Below are positions 27,422 through 34,827 of a stretch of 64,000 nt of DNA, in pieces. Both the position numbers and the translations under genes were made by a program. The stretch covers positions 1,411,501-1,475,500 of the forward strand of contig NZ_CP076132.1 in NCBI RefSeq assembly GCF_018736045.1. Direction: 5' to 3'. This DNA comes from Flammeovirga yaeyamensis (GTDB taxonomy: Bacteria > Bacteroidota > Bacteroidia > Cytophagales > Flammeovirgaceae). A model generated the notes under the pieces. That model had not been told where the DNA came from and searched no databases. It saw only the letters and a list, made by a program, of their open reading frames with translations. How positions within the stretch are numbered: position 1 is the stretch's first letter; every line of letters begins with the position of its first letter.

Positions 27422-28627
27422 TTAATTTTCTTTTATGAATTTTACTAAAGATTGATCCTTTATTAATTCTTCCAATACCGCTCTTAAATAAACACGTAGA
27501 TCCCTATTTAAATATTCAATTACATAACTATCTTCAGCTTCTGGATCAGTTTTTAACAAGATCTTAAGTTCCTTATCTATATACTTTTTTAGAGTCTTAA
27601 AATTACCATGAGCGATATTAGACCTTTGTGAGTAAATCTCTCCTAGCCTTTGTTTTATGTCATTAATATTTTGAGACTTATCATTGAGGTAGATTAAAAT
27701 ACTTGCCTTTAACTTAAACTGTTTGCTTATAGAATCCTCAACATTAAATCTGTTATAATTTGGATTGTGTGTAAGAAGTAATTCCATTATTCCTGTTAAC
27801 GTAACCAATATTTGTCGTTGATCATTCATGTCTTCTCCAACTACCCTCATTAGGTCTGCAATATAAAGGAGCTTATCCTCCAAACCATCATTTAGCAAAG
27901 TTTCTAAATGATGTGAAACTTCTATTATTTTATTTCTAATATGGTAGAAGCTTCTCCATTTATCTGATTCATGGTGACAAATATTTGAAAAAGACTTATA
28001 AGTGAACATCATGATACAATTATTTACCATTGTATCAATTTTTGCATGCCTTAAATCATCGTAATCTTTTTGTACAATAAAAGACTGATTTGCAAAATTT
28101 TCTTTATCAGAATGATATAAAAAAGTCAATAAATAAGAATAATCTAAAAGAACTTTTGAATTCCTAATTGAAGGATTTTTATTATCAATAATCATGAAAT
28201 ATTTTTCTTCTGGATAATCCATTTTGATCTTTTCATTATACTGATGCAGTTTTTCACTCTCTCCCTCGTCATCAAATCTCGCGATAATCCACATTCTTGC
28301 CATTAATTCAAGAGGATTAGAAGATTTCTGAGTTTTGGAAAATTCAAAAACATAATTATCTACATCACCATAATTTTTAAAGAATTCGGAAATAGATGAT
28401 TCAAGAGTTACTATATCAGGGGATTTTCCATCGTTATATATTGGAACTCTTGGTCCACCTATATGATATTCTGAGTCTAAACTGAAATCATAAGACTTAA
28501 TGATATAATTTGTAATTAATTCAATTTCTTCTTTACTCCTTGGATTATCTAGACAGAAACTATACTTAGTTGAAAGTATAATTTTTTCTTTTATTGGATA
28601 TATATGTTCAGTTAGTAAAAAATTCAT
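27422..28627 (-). CDS. HEPN-domain (Apea-like) cassette protein
   Basis: 401 residues, mostly helical, no signal peptide. The C-terminal region (about residues 250-400) resembles an Apea-like HEPN domain: a long helix pair and the motif QRSNIAHGN near residue 345, which supplies the R-x4-H signature of HEPN RNases. A second LRHAKIDTMVNN segment is near residue 195. The N-terminal 200 residues are unassigned. HEPN proteins are often RNases in toxin-antitoxin or antiphage settings, but no antitoxin is adjacent. It fills a single-gene cassette (27349-28653) with a 26-nt leader. Confidence 0.82.
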   Translation of the reverse strand: MNFLLTEHIYPIKEKIILSTKYSFCLDNPRSKEEIELITNYIIKSYDFSLDSEYHIGGPRVPIYNDGKSPDIVTLESSISEFFKNYGDVDNYVFEFSKTQKSSNPLELMARMWIIARFDDEGESEKLHQYNEKIKMDYPEEKYFMIIDNKNPSIRNSKVLLDYSYLLTFLYHSDKENFANQSFIVQKDYDDLRHAKIDTMVNNCIMMFTYKSFSNICHHESDKWRSFYHIRNKIIEVSHHLETLLNDGLEDKLLYIADLMRVVGEDMNDQRQILVTLTGIMELLLTHNPNYNRFNVEDSISKQFKLKASILIYLNDKSQNINDIKQRLGEIYSQRSNIAHGNFKTLKKYIDKELKILLKTDPEAEDSYVIEYLNRDLRVYLRAVLEELIKDQSLVKFIKEN

Positions 28628-28647
28628 TAGTCATTTTTATTAATTGC

Positions 28648-28718
28648 TGAGAACGTAATGGCTAAACTACGACCAGCTGGAGTGTCGACCGATGGATTGA
28701 GATTAGCTATTGTTAGGC
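28648..28718 (-). other. attC-like site 4 (71 bp)
   Basis: Minus strand: GCCTAAC (28718-28712), arm AATAGCTAATCTC, loop region, arm GTAGTTTAGCCATTAC, then GTTCTCA (28654-28648). The stop codon of the preceding gene lies inside the first core. The cleanest of the three 71-bp sites. Confidence 0.88.
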
Positions 28719-29258
28719 ATTTTCATAGGGGCTTACATCCATTATATAGCCAGCTCCAATTATTGTATTGGAGTCAGTAAGAATACCTACACCGTGTTCT
28801 TCTTCAAAAGAAGCATGAAAAGCCAGTTCAATAAGAGGAGTCTCAAAATTAGTAAACTCTTCATGTATCCATATTCCTGATAAAGATAAAAGAGAATTAA
28901 TATCACTTTCTTTACTTAGCTCTTTTTCTTCCATACCTTCCAAAACTTCTTCTATGTCTCCGTTCCACCACATTCCTGAATCAGGACCTATACCATTAAA
29001 ATCATTCCAGAGTGCAGTAGGTATTTTTGAGACTATTTCTTTTTGGTTCTTGATAAGGTTTTCAATAATTTGAATATGACTAATTTTAGGAGAAAACTTC
29101 TTGGGTTCAACTTGCAGGGTTAGTTCGTATTTCCCATTTTCTGGGGCTAAATTCTCAAGATTGAAAATATTAAACTCTGGAAGAGGTATTTCTCCTATTA
29201 ATGTTTCCTCTTCATATTTGAATTTCCCCCAATTACTATGTTTCCAATATTTTTCCAT
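28713..29258 (-). CDS. DUF6985-like cassette protein
   Basis: 181 residues. N-terminal GKFKYEEETLIGEIPLPEFN, a beta strand YELTLQVEPK, then a helix with QKEIVSKIPTALWNDFNG. The C-terminus is IELAFHASFEEEHGVGILTD, the EEHGxGxL signature typical of DUF6985. Cytoplasmic, with Glu/Asp-rich composition. Another protein of this general fold sits three cassettes away (26269-26703). The stop TAA (28715-28713) overlaps the attC core GCCTAAC, a compact design seen in integron cassettes. Leader 19 nt. Confidence 0.85.
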   Translation of the reverse strand: MEKYWKHSNWGKFKYEEETLIGEIPLPEFNIFNLENLAPENGKYELTLQVEPKKFSPKISHIQIIENLIKNQKEIVSKIPTALWNDFNGIGPDSGMWWNGDIEEVLEGMEEKELSKESDINSLLSLSGIWIHEEFTNFETPLIELAFHASFEEEHGVGILTDSNTIIGAGYIMDVSPYENA

Positions 29259-29271
29259 GCTCTTTTGTTAT

Positions 29272-29338
29272 GCCTACGTGATTACTAAACTCGTGAGCGG
29301 TTGCGTCAACCGTGATTGGAGTTTAGTTGATGTTGAAC
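29272..29338 (-). other. attC-like site 5 (67 bp)
   Basis: Minus strand opens GTTCAAC (29338-29332). Arms ACTAAACTC / GAGTTTAGT surround an inner hairpin CGGTTG(ACG)CAACCG. It closes with GTAGGC (29277-29272), where GTTAGGC is expected: one T is missing compared with the complement (GCCTAAC) at the end of the next cassette. Confidence 0.75.
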
Positions 29339-29472
29339 AAAAGCTTCGCTAGCTAAAGCCCACAATCTCTTACCTTTATATCTTAATTGATTTTGTAATT
29401 AATAGTTTACTAAGATGAAAAAAAGAGACAATAGTCGAAAAAGCGAAACGTGTTGTTCCTGGTTTTAAAAAC

Positions 29473-30306
29473 ATGTTTGATCAAGTGTATCAAAACATGA
29501 CACTCAGTGGAAAATCTTCTTCTACTTTTAAAAACTACATCCGTACTATCGCTAGTATCTCATTGTACTTTAAAAAGATTCCACTTGAACTTTCCGACGA
29601 TCAAATTAATGATTATCTGCTACTTCTCAAAGAAAAACAAAACACTTCTTACACCATCTTCAAGCATTATGTCTATGCCTTGAGGTATGTCTTCAGATTA
29701 AGTGATAGAGACGATCGAGCCATACAATTACCTTCATTGAAAACAAATGCTACCATACCTGATATTCTATCTGTGGAAGAATGTAAAATCATATTTAAAA
29801 CACCCAAACACTTAAAACACCGTGTGTTATTTGCTTTAACCTATTCGGCTGGACTCAGAATTAGAGAAGTCGCTCGACTTAAAGTATCTGATATTGATTT
29901 TGATCGTATGACAATTTACATACGCGACACAAAATACAGTAAGAATAGAATTGTTCCACTCTCCAAAACTATGAAAGTTGGATTGGAAAAATATCTAAAA
30001 CATATAAGGCCGAAATTATGGCTATTTGAAGGATATGACACAAATAAACACATGGCTACAAATTCCATCGGATCATTATTTAGAGAAACATTAAAGAAAA
30101 CGAACATCAAGAAGAGAGTTACAATTCATACTTTAAGACATACCTATGCTACTCATTGTATTGAAATGGGAATGGATCCTTTTACTTTAAAAGAGCTGTT
30201 GGGACACGAAGCTCTACAAACAACCATGCTTTACCTCAATCTCGCCACAGTTAAAAAATCCAATTCATTTTCTCCATTCGATAAGATCTATGCAACCAAA
30301 AATTGA
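29473..30306 (+). CDS. IS91-associated tyrosine recombinase (5' end frameshifted)
   Basis: 277 residues. A SAM-like N-terminal domain (STFKNYIRTIASISLYF) is followed by the catalytic domain with all key residues: Arg in SAGLRIREV, HTLRHTYATH, LLGHEALQTTMLYLNL (His and nucleophilic Tyr). It lacks the extra helix insert typical of integron integrases. The natural start is probably the ATG at 29415: MKKETIVEKAKRVVPGFKN would read on into this frame if the seven-A run at 29418-29424 had six A. The gene overlaps the transposase start by 17 bp, the standard layout of integrase-bearing IS91 elements in Bacteroidota. Confidence 0.85.
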   Translation: MFDQVYQNMTLSGKSSSTFKNYIRTIASISLYFKKIPLELSDDQINDYLLLLKEKQNTSYTIFKHYVYALRYVFRLSDRDDRAIQLPSLKTNATIPDILSVEECKIIFKTPKHLKHRVLFALTYSAGLRIREVARLKVSDIDFDRMTIYIRDTKYSKNRIVPLSKTMKVGLEKYLKHIRPKLWLFEGYDTNKHMATNSIGSLFRETLKKTNIKKRVTIHTLRHTYATHCIEMGMDPFTLKELLGHEALQTTMLYLNLATVKKSNSFSPFDKIYATKN

Positions 30307-31438
30307 GATCGCCCAGATTCTAAATCAGCAGCAGTTTTGGAGGGAATCCACTCAATTTTTAGCAAGGCAAAAGTATGATTTACACGCAATGACTATATGT
30401 AGAACAGCAAAGCTTGGACGACATATCGATCATTGTGAAAAATGTAAAGAGGTTCGTATTTCATATAACAGCTGTAGAAATAGAAACTGTCCTAAATGTC
30501 AGGCTACATACAGAGAAAAATGGATTTTAAAAAGAGAAGAGGAAGTCCTTGATGTTCCCTATTTTCATACTGTTTTTACAGTTCCGCATCATCTAAACTT
30601 CTTGTTTCTAAAATATCCTAAGGAGATGTATGATTTACTTTTCTTTGCTGCTTGGGAAAACATTAAAACTTTTGGAAGAGTGTCTCTACAAGGAGAAATG
30701 GGGATGATTACTGTACTTCATACTTGGGGACAAAACCTTACTTTGCATCCTCATCTGCATTGCATTATTCCTGGAGGTGCTCTTTGTAACGGTAAACATT
30801 GGAAATGTTCTGATAAAACAGGTAAATACTTATTTCCTGCTAAAGGTTTAGCCAAAATGTTCCGGGCGAAACTCATTCAAGGGATAAGAAAAAATGAGCT
30901 TCTGAGAACTATTCTTGAAGGAGAGGTAGCTAGAAACTGTTTTGAAAATGAATGGGTGGTGTATGCTAAAAGACCTTTTGGAGGAGCTAAACAAATCATA
31001 CAATAACTGGGTAGATATACACATAAAACAGCTATCTCAAACCACAGATTATTGGACTATTCAGATGGTAAAGTCACTTTCTCTTACAAAGATTATAGAC
31101 AAGGCGGTAAGAAAAAAGAAATGACGCTCTCGGATGTAGAGTTTTTACAGAGATATGTCAGGCATCTTCTACCAAAAGGTTTTAGAAGAATACGTCATTT
31201 TGGGTTTTACAATGGAGCTATAAAGAAAAAGAAAGTTGCTCAAATCAGAATATCTATTGGACAGAAACCTCCGAAAATCAAGGAATGGGATTGGGTTAAA
31301 ATATCAGCAGAAAAACTTGGGTATGACCCAAAAGTCTGCCCTTGCTGTAAGGAAAGAACTATGGTGATCATGCCGCGTTTTGCTTCACAAAGAGCTCCTC
31401 CAAAAAAGGAAAATCTAAATGCAGCCATAATAAATTAA
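30290..31438 (+). pseudogene. IS91-family transposase interrupted by a nonsense codon
   Basis: 382 codons in one frame. The N-terminal zinc-ribbon is intact (HCEKCKE, then CRNRNCPKCQ), as is the HUH motif HPHLHCIIPGGAL near residue 160. A TAA at 31004-31006 interrupts the segment that should read IIQYLGRYTH; the reading continues in the same frame as LGRYTHKTAISNHRLLDYSDG to 31438, with another Cys pair (CPCC) near the C-terminus. The stop replaces the first Tyr of the Y-x3-Y pair used by Y2 transposases, so a complete enzyme cannot be made. Confidence 0.9.
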
Positions 31439-31660
31439 CTCCATTTTTCTCCCATTTTTAGCTTATGAAAGTAAGCCTAGGTTTCTACGCTCTTTACTTT
31501 CCAAAATCAAGTACTTTTGAGTGAGAATATTTGATTAAAATAATAAGGAGAAGACGGTTTTAAGAATGGCTGAAAAATAAATCATAAAAAAGACCTTCCA
31601 TATTAATGAAAAGTCTACCCTAAGTTCCATACAGATATCGATGTGTAACCCACCGCCTTT

Positions 31661-31718
31661 GTTCAACTAGGGCTTAATTTTAGGTCTTTCAGACCAAACT
31701 AAGCCCTAATTATTGTGC
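31661..31718 (-). other. attC-like site 6 (58 bp)
   Basis: Minus strand opens GCACAAT (31718-31712, one change from GCACAAC). It continues into near-perfect arms TTAGGGCTTA / TAAGCCCTA with an inner GGTCT(GAA)AGACC, and closes with the perfect core GTTGAAC (31667-31661). GAGGCACAAT complements its cassette's start GTTGTGCCTC at nine of ten positions. Confidence 0.8.
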
Positions 31719-31726
31719 CTCGTTTT

Positions 31727-32323
31727 TTATTTTAAAAATTCTAGATCTTCTCGTTCATATTTATTACTTCCTCTCATTGTCTTTTTAAGCTTCCACAACT
31801 TTATCCCTAAGTCTCTATTTAACGTTGGATTATCTGCTAAAAAATCTCTTAAATATTTATTGTATTCAAATTGTGGAGCTATCTCTTTAGCTTTTTGATT
31901 CGACATACTTACAGTTTTTATTTTCTTCCATTCTGAAATTGAGTCTGCAAGTGTCTTACCTGTATTTGACTTCATCCAATTCATAAATCGAACATTGAAC
32001 TTAAATTGACTCCCAATTTCATTTTTGAAAAATTCTCGGACGTTTTCAGTGTTTTTATAATTGTCAGTAATCTTCGTTTCAAGAGTTAATTTTTCATTAT
32101 TCCAATCAAATTTGGATTCAACCTTAACCTTATTTGGAGATGACTTTAAGTGCTTTTCTCCCGTTTTTATATACTTCTCAATTCTTCCACTTATCTCTAT
32201 TTTCCCTCCTGTTGTCAATAGCCCTTCACTTCTACAAAACTCTACCAACTCCTCTTTTAGCCAATAAAACTCTTGAAAATCATTTATCGAGATATCTTTA
32301 TTAAGAATTGGTCTTTTGTCCAT
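31727..32323 (-). CDS. SAP-domain/DUF6434 cassette protein
   Basis: 198 residues. N-terminal SAP-like helix-turn-helix (FYWLKEELVEFCRSEGLLTTGGKIEISGRIEKYI, here abbreviated to its landmarks WLKEEL, GLLTTGGK and RIEKYI). It is followed by the DUF6434 block FDWNNEKLTLETKITDNYKN, with NTENVREFF and FNVRFMNWMKSNTGKTL. SAP domains usually bind DNA. DUF6434 proteins are frequent, widely scattered accessory genes. It is a single-gene cassette with a 26-nt leader. Basic C-terminus. Confidence 0.85.
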   Translation of the reverse strand: MDKRPILNKDISINDFQEFYWLKEELVEFCRSEGLLTTGGKIEISGRIEKYIKTGEKHLKSSPNKVKVESKFDWNNEKLTLETKITDNYKNTENVREFFKNEIGSQFKFNVRFMNWMKSNTGKTLADSISEWKKIKTVSMSNQKAKEIAPQFEYNKYLRDFLADNPTLNRDLGIKLWKLKKTMRGSNKYEREDLEFLK

Positions 32324-32343
32324 TTATGATCTTGGTTTATGAG

Positions 32344-32539
32344 GCACAACGGTTAGTATAAGAAACGCAAGTGATTTCAAAACTTTTACCTGTCAAGTTG
32401 CACTGAGCCAAATTTGCGTTTTAACACAAAATTAACTTTTTAAAACAACCCGCCAAATCGCAGATTTGGCGGAGCTGATTTAATGCTCTAAAGCTCCGTA
32501 AACTACTGAGCTACTTATGTTTTTTATACATTGTTAGCG
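32344..32539 (-). other. attC-like site 7 (196 bp, unusually long)
   Basis: Minus strand opens CGCTAAC (32539-32533), then AATGTATAAAAAAC. It closes with GTTTCTTATACTAACC and GTTGTGC (32350-32344); the outer arms pair as in Vibrio-type repeats. The long centre carries a strong hairpin CCGCCAAATC/GATTTGGCGG, an outer GGAGCT/AGCTCC pair and AACGCAA/TTTGCGTT. Outer arms match site 8. Confidence 0.78.
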
Positions 32540-32547
32540 CAAGTTAT

Positions 32548-33204
32548 TTATCCAGGTATTTTAATTAACCTATAACCTAGTAATCTGTCTTTATTATATT
32601 CTTTAATATTTACTTCATCATCTTGATTTCCACCTAGTACAAAAATCGAAGTTTCTGTTTCTTTAATAAAGAATCCAACATGACCTCCAGAGCCTCTTTT
32701 AAATACAGTAACACACCCACGTACTGGATGTGATATAGGTTCCCCCCAATTTAACCAATGTCTAGCCCATGCAGTATTAGTACCTTCAAAACCACATGTT
32801 TCCATACACCAATTTACAAATGCAGAACACCACGCTGTTTCATCATTAGACCTTGCATGATAATTGATATTTTCTGTACTCATTAGGTATTGAACAATTC
32901 GGGGATTATCGGCATTGCCGTAATACTCACGTGTCCCCATTTCCCTAATTGCTAATTCTGTCCAAGGAAAATCATCTGGTCTAATTAAATTATCATTTTC
33001 TAATGAATATAAAAATTTCAATGAAGCCCATCCTTTCTGTTTCTCATTTCCTGTAACTCTTATAAATCCCACCCATTTTCCATCACCAGAAAATTTATGG
33101 ACATCAATTACATCGCCCATAGATAAATATCCGATTGAGTCTGAATTAACAGTTGGCATTTTCCGAATATTTAACGCTTTTGCTTTTACAATAAATTGTT
33201 TCAT
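32548..33204 (-). CDS. SH3 + CHAP-type amidase/endopeptidase (TIGR02594-like)
   Basis: 218 residues, no signal peptide. Residues 1-70 are a bacterial SH3 domain (ALNIRKMPTVNSDSIGYLSMGD, KGWASLKFLYS). Residues 78-215 match the TIGR02594/CHAP-like cysteine peptidase: WCSAFVNWCM near residue 125 (nucleophilic Cys), GSGGHVGFF near 172 (His), and VLGGNQDDEVN near 190 (Asn/Asp). Such proteins cleave peptidoglycan and occur as phage lysins and as secretion-system effectors. It is the second gene of a two-gene cassette, 15 bp after the membrane protein. Confidence 0.88.
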   Translation of the reverse strand: MKQFIVKAKALNIRKMPTVNSDSIGYLSMGDVIDVHKFSGDGKWVGFIRVTGNEKQKGWASLKFLYSLENDNLIRPDDFPWTELAIREMGTREYYGNADNPRIVQYLMSTENINYHARSNDETAWCSAFVNWCMETCGFEGTNTAWARHWLNWGEPISHPVRGCVTVFKRGSGGHVGFFIKETETSIFVLGGNQDDEVNIKEYNKDRLLGYRLIKIPG

Positions 33205-33219
33205 ATCTTTGAGTTTAAA

Positions 33220-34497
33220 TTAAAAAGGTTTCATAACTTTCAAAACAATGTAACCAACGCATAGAATTATTATAAGAAAGAGTATCAATGATACACTCTG
33301 TCCAAAAATACCTAAACCCCATTTAGGTAATAAAATATTAGATAGACTCCTTCTATATGGTGGAGTTGGTTCATATTCGGGAATTATAGATGAAGGTATT
33401 TGAATATCCCAACTACCCCTTACCAATAACGGCATTATAAAATCAAATGTAACTTGCTCATCACCTTTTGATGTTAATTTCCTGTATGACCCAATATTTT
33501 GAACAGAGATTACAGCAAATAGAGATTTATTCCAAACAGTTTTATTTCCTTCCTTTTCATTAAATAATTTATTAGGATTATTAAGATTATTATAGTAGCT
33601 CTGCTGAATTAGTGGAAGGTCTGTACCAATAGATTTAGGAGTAACACCAATATTCCAGTTATCCTTGGGCTTTTTTGTAATCCCTTCACAGTATATTGCA
33701 CCTACAGCCATATCAGCTTTTTTGTCGAATGCATTACCAGTATTTACATACCATGGAGAAACATTAGGTATTATTTCTAAAAATATATTAAATGGTTTAT
33801 GTCTTTGATTTGCAATTTCTCTTTTGTTATCGTCTTCATCCTCTCTATTATGCGTCCAACTTTCAGTCTCAACTGTAACCGAAAATTTTGTCAACCACAA
33901 ATCCATTTTTATATTCTCTATAATTATAGTAGAATCTCGAATTGAGTAAACTTCTTTAAAATATGTTCTATATGGTGAAATGTTCTTTTCTCCACCATCA
34001 AAGCGTTTTAAAAATTTTGTTAAAATTTCACTCCTTGATTCCTCATAAGGTTTAGGTTGTACAACTGTAACTCGTATATCTGGTTTCCCAGAGGTTCGCT
34101 CATCTGGGTCAAAAACCAAACTCGAAACAGTAAATGGGGAACTAAATTGCTTATATTCATGTGGTTTTTCAAAAACTGAATCTTGATAATATTCGTCACC
34201 ATAATAAACGAATTTATCAATATGAACCTGAGGCCCTTCAAATTGACTAGCAGTCATATTTAAATGAGAGTTGTAATCTTGTTGCCAACTATCTTCTTCT
34301 TTTAAATTTACTTCTCCTTTTAATTCATTTAGAATATTGGTTTTAAAGGATAAATAAGAATCTCTACTTGATTTTTCATATTCTTTATAAGATAATTCTT
34401 CCTTATAACTATCATTTTTATGATTAATAATAATTCCTACAATTAAAATCAGAAGAATAACTGGAAGTCCAATTTGAAATAATAATTTCTTATCCAT
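33220..34497 (-). CDS. Bitopic membrane protein of unknown function (cassette)
   Basis: 425 residues. An N-terminal membrane helix (QIGLPVILLILIVGIII, residues about 7-25) and a C-terminal one (SVSLILFLIIILCVGYIVL, about 400-420) enclose a 370-residue soluble domain rich in Asp, Ser and Tyr (VHIDKFVYYGDEYYQDSVFE; DIRVTVVQPKPYEE). No family recognised. It shares a cassette with the downstream peptidoglycan hydrolase (15 bp gap), so the two may work as a pair, for example hydrolase plus membrane partner or inhibitor. The leader from cassette start to ATG is 79 nt. Confidence 0.75.
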   Translation of the reverse strand: MDKKLLFQIGLPVILLILIVGIIINHKNDSYKEELSYKEYEKSSRDSYLSFKTNILNELKGEVNLKEEDSWQQDYNSHLNMTASQFEGPQVHIDKFVYYGDEYYQDSVFEKPHEYKQFSSPFTVSSLVFDPDERTSGKPDIRVTVVQPKPYEESRSEILTKFLKRFDGGEKNISPYRTYFKEVYSIRDSTIIIENIKMDLWLTKFSVTVETESWTHNREDEDDNKREIANQRHKPFNIFLEIIPNVSPWYVNTGNAFDKKADMAVGAIYCEGITKKPKDNWNIGVTPKSIGTDLPLIQQSYYNNLNNPNKLFNEKEGNKTVWNKSLFAVISVQNIGSYRKLTSKGDEQVTFDFIMPLLVRGSWDIQIPSSIIPEYEPTPPYRRSLSNILLPKWGLGIFGQSVSLILFLIIILCVGYIVLKVMKPF

Positions 34498-34570
34498 GTT
34501 ACAGTCAGTTTTAGATTATTGATACAAGTTACAATGATTCTCTTTTTGTACGATGGTCGTCATTAATTTG

Positions 34571-34700
34571 CGCTAACGATTAGTATAAGAATAGTAGCCG
34601 ACTACATGACACTTTCATGTCAAATTATAACAAAGGTTGAGTTGACCACAGCCTTTGAAACTACTACTATATCGGCTATTATTTTTATACATTGTTACAA
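34571..34700 (-). other. attC-like site 8 (130 bp)
   Basis: Minus strand opens TTGTAAC (34700-34694), then AATGTATAAAAATAATAGCCGA; it closes TCGGCTACTATTCTTATACTAATC and GTTAGCG (34577-34571), so the outer arms pair over about 20 nt. Length and plan resemble Vibrio cholerae repeats. Confidence 0.85.
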
Positions 34701-34827
34701 ATAGTTTTTAGTTATTATTGGTAAATCTGAACTAAATATTCCTAGAAGCTTAATTAACCAACTACTTTCTCATATAAAGAACTCATTTAGTATCATCAAA
34801 ATAGAACTCTTAAGAGTAATAAAAGGG

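Larger units (their letters stand above)
29339..31660 (+). mobile_element. Decayed IS91-type element inside a cassette
   Basis: A tyrosine integrase gene followed by an overlapping IS91-family transposase gene, both on the plus strand, against the direction of the cassettes. The element fills almost the whole interval between attC-like sites 5 and 6. The exact ends were not determined; IS91 elements make no target duplication and lack inverted repeats. Both genes carry a disabling change. Non-coding flanks are 29339-29414 and 31441-31660; the latter also contains a 31-codon hydrophobic frame on the minus strand (31535-31630), too short to judge. Confidence 0.8.

Noticed and set aside
29473-30306. 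Tyrosine recombinase in the array as the integron integrase
   Set aside because: It lacks the extra helical insert of IntI, overlaps the IS91 transposase in the standard way, and is read against the cassettes; it belongs to the IS91-type element.
31052-31438. A separate gene for the C-terminal zinc-binding protein
   Set aside because: It is in the same frame as the transposase upstream, parted only by one TAA; it is the rest of that pseudogene.
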